NCBI GenBank assembly: GCA_903828035.1
Contig: CAIKKV010000019.1
Coordinates: 1 to 9,195 of the forward strand
Source: an uncultured bacterium
GTDB taxonomy: Bacteria; Verrucomicrobiota; Kiritimatiellia; CAIKKV01
Length of the DNA: 9,195 nucleotides
Direction of reading: 5' to 3'
The translations under genes and the position numbers were made by a program. Numbering within the stretch: the stretch's first letter is position 1; the number at the start of each line of letters is the position of its first letter. The notes under the pieces are model-generated. The model saw only the letters and a list, made by a program, of their open reading frames with translations. It did no database searches and had not been told where the DNA came from. This document shows positions 7,614 through 9,195 of the stretch, piece after piece.

Positions 7614-7638
7614 GCACAGTCACGTTATGGAGGTATCG

Positions 7639-8328
7639 ATGAGCCCGGAAGAAATCAAGAAACCCGTCGAAACCGAAGCCGATTCCGGCTCCGGCGATCC
7701 GATCGAGTCCCTGTTTGTCTACATCACCGGCAGCTGGAAGGAAGTCCTCGCCGGGCTCGTCATCGCCGCCGTGGCCATTGGCTCGGTGATGCTTTACCAG
7801 CACAAGGCCCGCACGGGCCGCGAACGCGCCTTCGCCCAGCTCGCCATGGCCTCGACGGCCTCGCAATTCAACGAGATCGTCCGCCAGTTCCCCTCGACCA
7901 AGGCCGCGGAAATGGCTAGCCTGATGGCGGCCCGCACGCAGTACGACAGCGGCAACTACGGCGACGCCGACCAGCTCTATGCCGATTTCATCAGCCGCCA
8001 CCCGAAGCACTACATGGTCCCGGCCGCCACATTGGGCCGCCTCCACTGCCAGGAAGCAATCGGCCAGACCGAAGAGTCGCTGGCCGGCTACCGGCAGTTT
8101 GTGAAGGACTATCCGGTGGAAACGGCCCTCGGCATGCTGGCGAAGCTGGGCGAAGCCCGCTGCCTCCGCGTCATGGGGAAATTGCAGGAAGCCCTCAGCC
8201 TCTACGATCAGCTTCTGCTGGAAGACGCGCAGGGCGAATGGAAGCCGATGATTGAAGATCTCAAGAGCACGACCGCCAAGGACTTCGAGCGCCTGCCCAA
8301 GACAGTGGCTCCGGCTCCGGCTGCCTGA
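7639..8328 (+). CDS. Membrane-anchored TPR-repeat protein, YfgM-like
   Basis: This 229-residue protein has a short acidic cytoplasmic N-terminus (1-30), one transmembrane helix at about 36-53 (EVLAGLVIAAVAIGSVMLY), and an exported C-terminal region rich in helix-turn-helix repeats. TPR-like units include MAARTQYDSGNYGDADQLY (about 96-114), LGRLHCQEAIGQTEESLAGY (132-151) and GEARCLRVMGKLQEALSLYD (171-190), ending in a low-complexity APAPAA tail. This layout matches YfgM, which sits beside the SecYEG translocon and helps envelope protein maturation; that role is by analogy. ATG 7639 is chosen because GGAGG lies at 7629-7633, 5 nt upstream. Earlier in-frame starts (TTG 7612, ATG 7627) have no ribosome site and overlap the promoter. 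The partner and exact role are unproven; TPR proteins are easily misassigned. Confidence 0.72.
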   Translation: MSPEEIKKPVETEADSGSGDPIESLFVYITGSWKEVLAGLVIAAVAIGSVMLYQHKARTGRERAFAQLAMASTASQFNEIVRQFPSTKAAEMASLMAARTQYDSGNYGDADQLYADFISRHPKHYMVPAATLGRLHCQEAIGQTEESLAGYRQFVKDYPVETALGMLAKLGEARCLRVMGKLQEALSLYDQLLLEDAQGEWKPMIEDLKSTTAKDFERLPKTVAPAPAA

Positions 8329-8352
8329 TAAGGCCAACGACGGACAGTCTAA

Positions 8353-8538
8353 TCACTTTGTATACTTGCGCTCGTCGTCTTCGGGATTCTTATCGGAACG
8401 TTCCGTTTCCTCGCGCCCCTTCTTGAACTCCCCGATGCTTTTGCCGAGGGAGCGGGCGAGATCCGGCAACTTGCGGGCGCCGAACAACAACAACACGATC
8501 AGCAAGATGACGATCAGTTCCGGAAAGCCTAAGTTCAT
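8353..8538 (-). CDS. tatA: Twin-arginine translocase subunit TatA
   Basis: This 61-residue protein is the pore-forming subunit of the Tat system, which exports folded proteins. It has a short periplasmic N-terminus (MNLGFPEL, with the polar Glu7), one transmembrane helix (about 8-19), the conserved FG hinge at 19-20, and an amphipathic helix with the signature [21 protein letters not shown] (21-41). A charged, disordered tail follows. The start at 8538 fits family alignments and has AAAGGAAG (complement of 8546-8553) 7 nt upstream. An in-frame ATG further upstream would run through the promoter and is rejected. No tatB or tatC is visible, so the partners are encoded elsewhere; a lone tatA can be bifunctional (TatA plus TatB roles), though that is inference. 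It is convergent with the TPR gene, 24 bp apart. Confidence 0.93.
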   Translation of the reverse strand: MNLGFPELIVILLIVLLLFGARKLPDLARSLGKSIGEFKKGREETERSDKNPEDDERKYTK

Positions 8539-8563
8539 TGCGCCGCTTCCTTTCGTTTTTCTG

Positions 8564-8592
8564 TTTATAAGGCCAATGACCGGAACTGTCAA
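8564..8592 (-). promoter_or_regulatory. Near-consensus promoter for tatA
   Basis: On the minus strand a perfect TTGACA (complement of 8587-8592) and TATAAA (complement of 8564-8569) are separated by exactly 17 bp. The predicted start near 8557 gives a leader of about 19 nt that includes the ribosome site. It is the best sigma70-type promoter in the window and implies steady high expression. Confidence 0.75.
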
Positions 8593-8646
8593 CCCGCCCC
8601 TCGTATTCCGCTTTAATTCCGCAGGCCCGTCTGGTACTCTTTAACC

Positions 8647-8663
8647 GAATCGGCAAACGATTC
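8647..8663 (+). other. Small perfect hairpin just before the DHH gene start
   Basis: gaatcg (8647-8652) and cgattc (8658-8663) pair perfectly around a 5-nt gcaaa loop, ending 5 nt before ATG 8669. It occupies the place where a Shine-Dalgarno would be, and none is recognisable there. The element could limit ribosome access or be a chance dyad. Confidence 0.45.
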
Positions 8664-8668
8664 TTCAC

Positions 8669-9195
8669 ATGCGCATCAAGCAAAAAACAGCCAAGAAGGT
8701 GGAACGACTGGTGTCCCTGCTCCGGGGGAAGACCAGCATGCTGATTGTCATGCAGGACTTTCCGGATCCGGACGCCATCGCGGCCGGGACCGCCTTGCGC
8801 GAATTGGCCAACGCGAAGGCCGAGGTGCAATGCTCGTTCGCCCACGGCGGCACCGTGGGCCGGGCTGAGAATCGGGCGCTGGTCGATTACCTGGGGCTCA
8901 ACCTGCGACCGATCCGGGACCTGGACATCACGCGGTTCGACCTGATCGCCATGGTCGACACCCAGCCCGGCACCGGCAACAACTCCCTGCCGCACGCCGT
9001 GATTCCCCATATTGTCATCGATCACCATCCCATCCGCCGCGCCACACGGAAGGCCGAGTTCACCGATGTTCGCGGCCGCTACGGGGCCACTTCCACGATT
9101 CTTTATGAGTACCTGATCGCCGCCAAGATCGATATCGAAGCCCCCCTGGCGACGGCCCTGGTCTACGGCATCCGGTCGGACACCCAGGATCTGGG
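8669..9195 (+). CDS. DHH-family phosphoesterase (NrnA/RecJ-like), N-terminal part
   Basis: The gene runs off the window after 175 codons. DHH phosphoesterases are Mn-dependent hydrolases of short oligonucleotides, cyclic dinucleotides, phosphoadenosine phosphate or polyphosphate. Visible motifs are DFPDPDAIAAG (30-40, motif I, Asp33 and Asp35), MVDTQPG (95-101, motif II, Asp97), VIDHHP (116-121, motif III, the name-giving Asp-His-His), YGATSTILYEY (138-148) and YGIRSDTQDLG (166-176, motif IV Asp171). The DPDA form of motif I is typical of stand-alone NrnA-like proteins. The position usually held by His before motif I (HxxPD) is Gln29. The C-terminal DHHA1 domain or any CBS or RNA-binding fusion would lie beyond the window. 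An in-frame stop at 8642 makes ATG 8669 the first good start. No Shine-Dalgarno is visible. It is divergent from tatA across a 130-bp gap. Confidence 0.85.
   Translation, partial: MRIKQKTAKKVERLVSLLRGKTSMLIVMQDFPDPDAIAAGTALRELANAKAEVQCSFAHGGTVGRAENRALVDYLGLNLRPIRDLDITRFDLIAMVDTQPGTGNNSLPHAVIPHIVIDHHPIRRATRKAEFTDVRGRYGATSTILYEYLIAAKIDIEAPLATALVYGIRSDTQDL

Noticed and set aside
7612..7638. A TTG start adding nine residues to the TPR protein
   Set aside because: It overlaps the -10 box and has no Shine-Dalgarno; GGAGG points to ATG 7639.
8539..8592. An 18-residue N-terminal extension of TatA from an upstream in-frame ATG
   Set aside because: That region contains the tatA promoter and ribosome site, and TatA proteins begin directly at MNxGFPEL.
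8612..8640. A TTTAAT/TACTCT promoter for the DHH gene
   Set aside because: The -35 match is only three of six and nothing else supports it.

Overview
The window is GC-rich bacterial DNA with densely packed genes, short leaders and recognisable Shine-Dalgarno sites. It carries housekeeping and energy-metabolism genes and no sign of phage, insertion sequences, CRISPR, rRNA or tRNA. The gene set (a sodium-pumping oxaloacetate decarboxylase with a signal-peptide-bearing beta subunit, TatA, a YfgM-like TPR protein, a DegT-type aminotransferase) fits a Gram-negative anaerobe or facultative anaerobe. A member of the PVC group (Kiritimatiellota, Lentisphaerota or Verrucomicrobiota) is my best guess, but this is low-confidence inference with no marker gene behind it.

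Layout. Positions 2-40 are probably the tail of an upstream gene. Positions 58-858 encode an alpha/beta hydrolase with an intact Ser-Asp-His triad. A repeat cluster (866-902) and an AT-rich promoter (908-937) lead into a three-gene operon in the order gamma-alpha-beta, oadG (990), oadA (1250) and oadB (3127). It encodes a membrane-bound decarboxylase that couples loss of CO2 from oxaloacetate to Na+ export. Convergent to oadB is a DegT/DnrJ/EryC1/StrS aminotransferase (4808-6100, minus strand); a small palindrome spans both stop codons. The aminotransferase is divergent from a 12-helix MOP-superfamily membrane protein resembling ANKH (6213-7532), and the 112-bp gap holds back-to-back promoter candidates around an inverted repeat. 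Next come a membrane-anchored TPR protein (7639-8328), a convergent tatA (8353-8538, minus strand) with a near-consensus promoter, and the start of a DHH-family phosphoesterase (8669 to the window end).

How the genes work together. OadA transfers the carboxyl group of oxaloacetate to biotin on its own C-terminal domain, OadB decarboxylates carboxybiotin and moves Na+, and OadG holds the complex together. The aminotransferase and the MOP transporter may act in one sugar or polysaccharide pathway, but only their adjacency suggests it. TatA, the TPR protein and the DHH enzyme are independent housekeeping functions.

The most interesting signal is the roughly 175-residue N-terminal extension of OadB. 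It has a signal peptide followed by a domain whose pattern resembles a biotinyl/lipoyl barrel lacking the biotin-accepting motif. Other items are a divergent OadA active-site motif, a replaced His in the DHH motif I, and several regulatory dyads.
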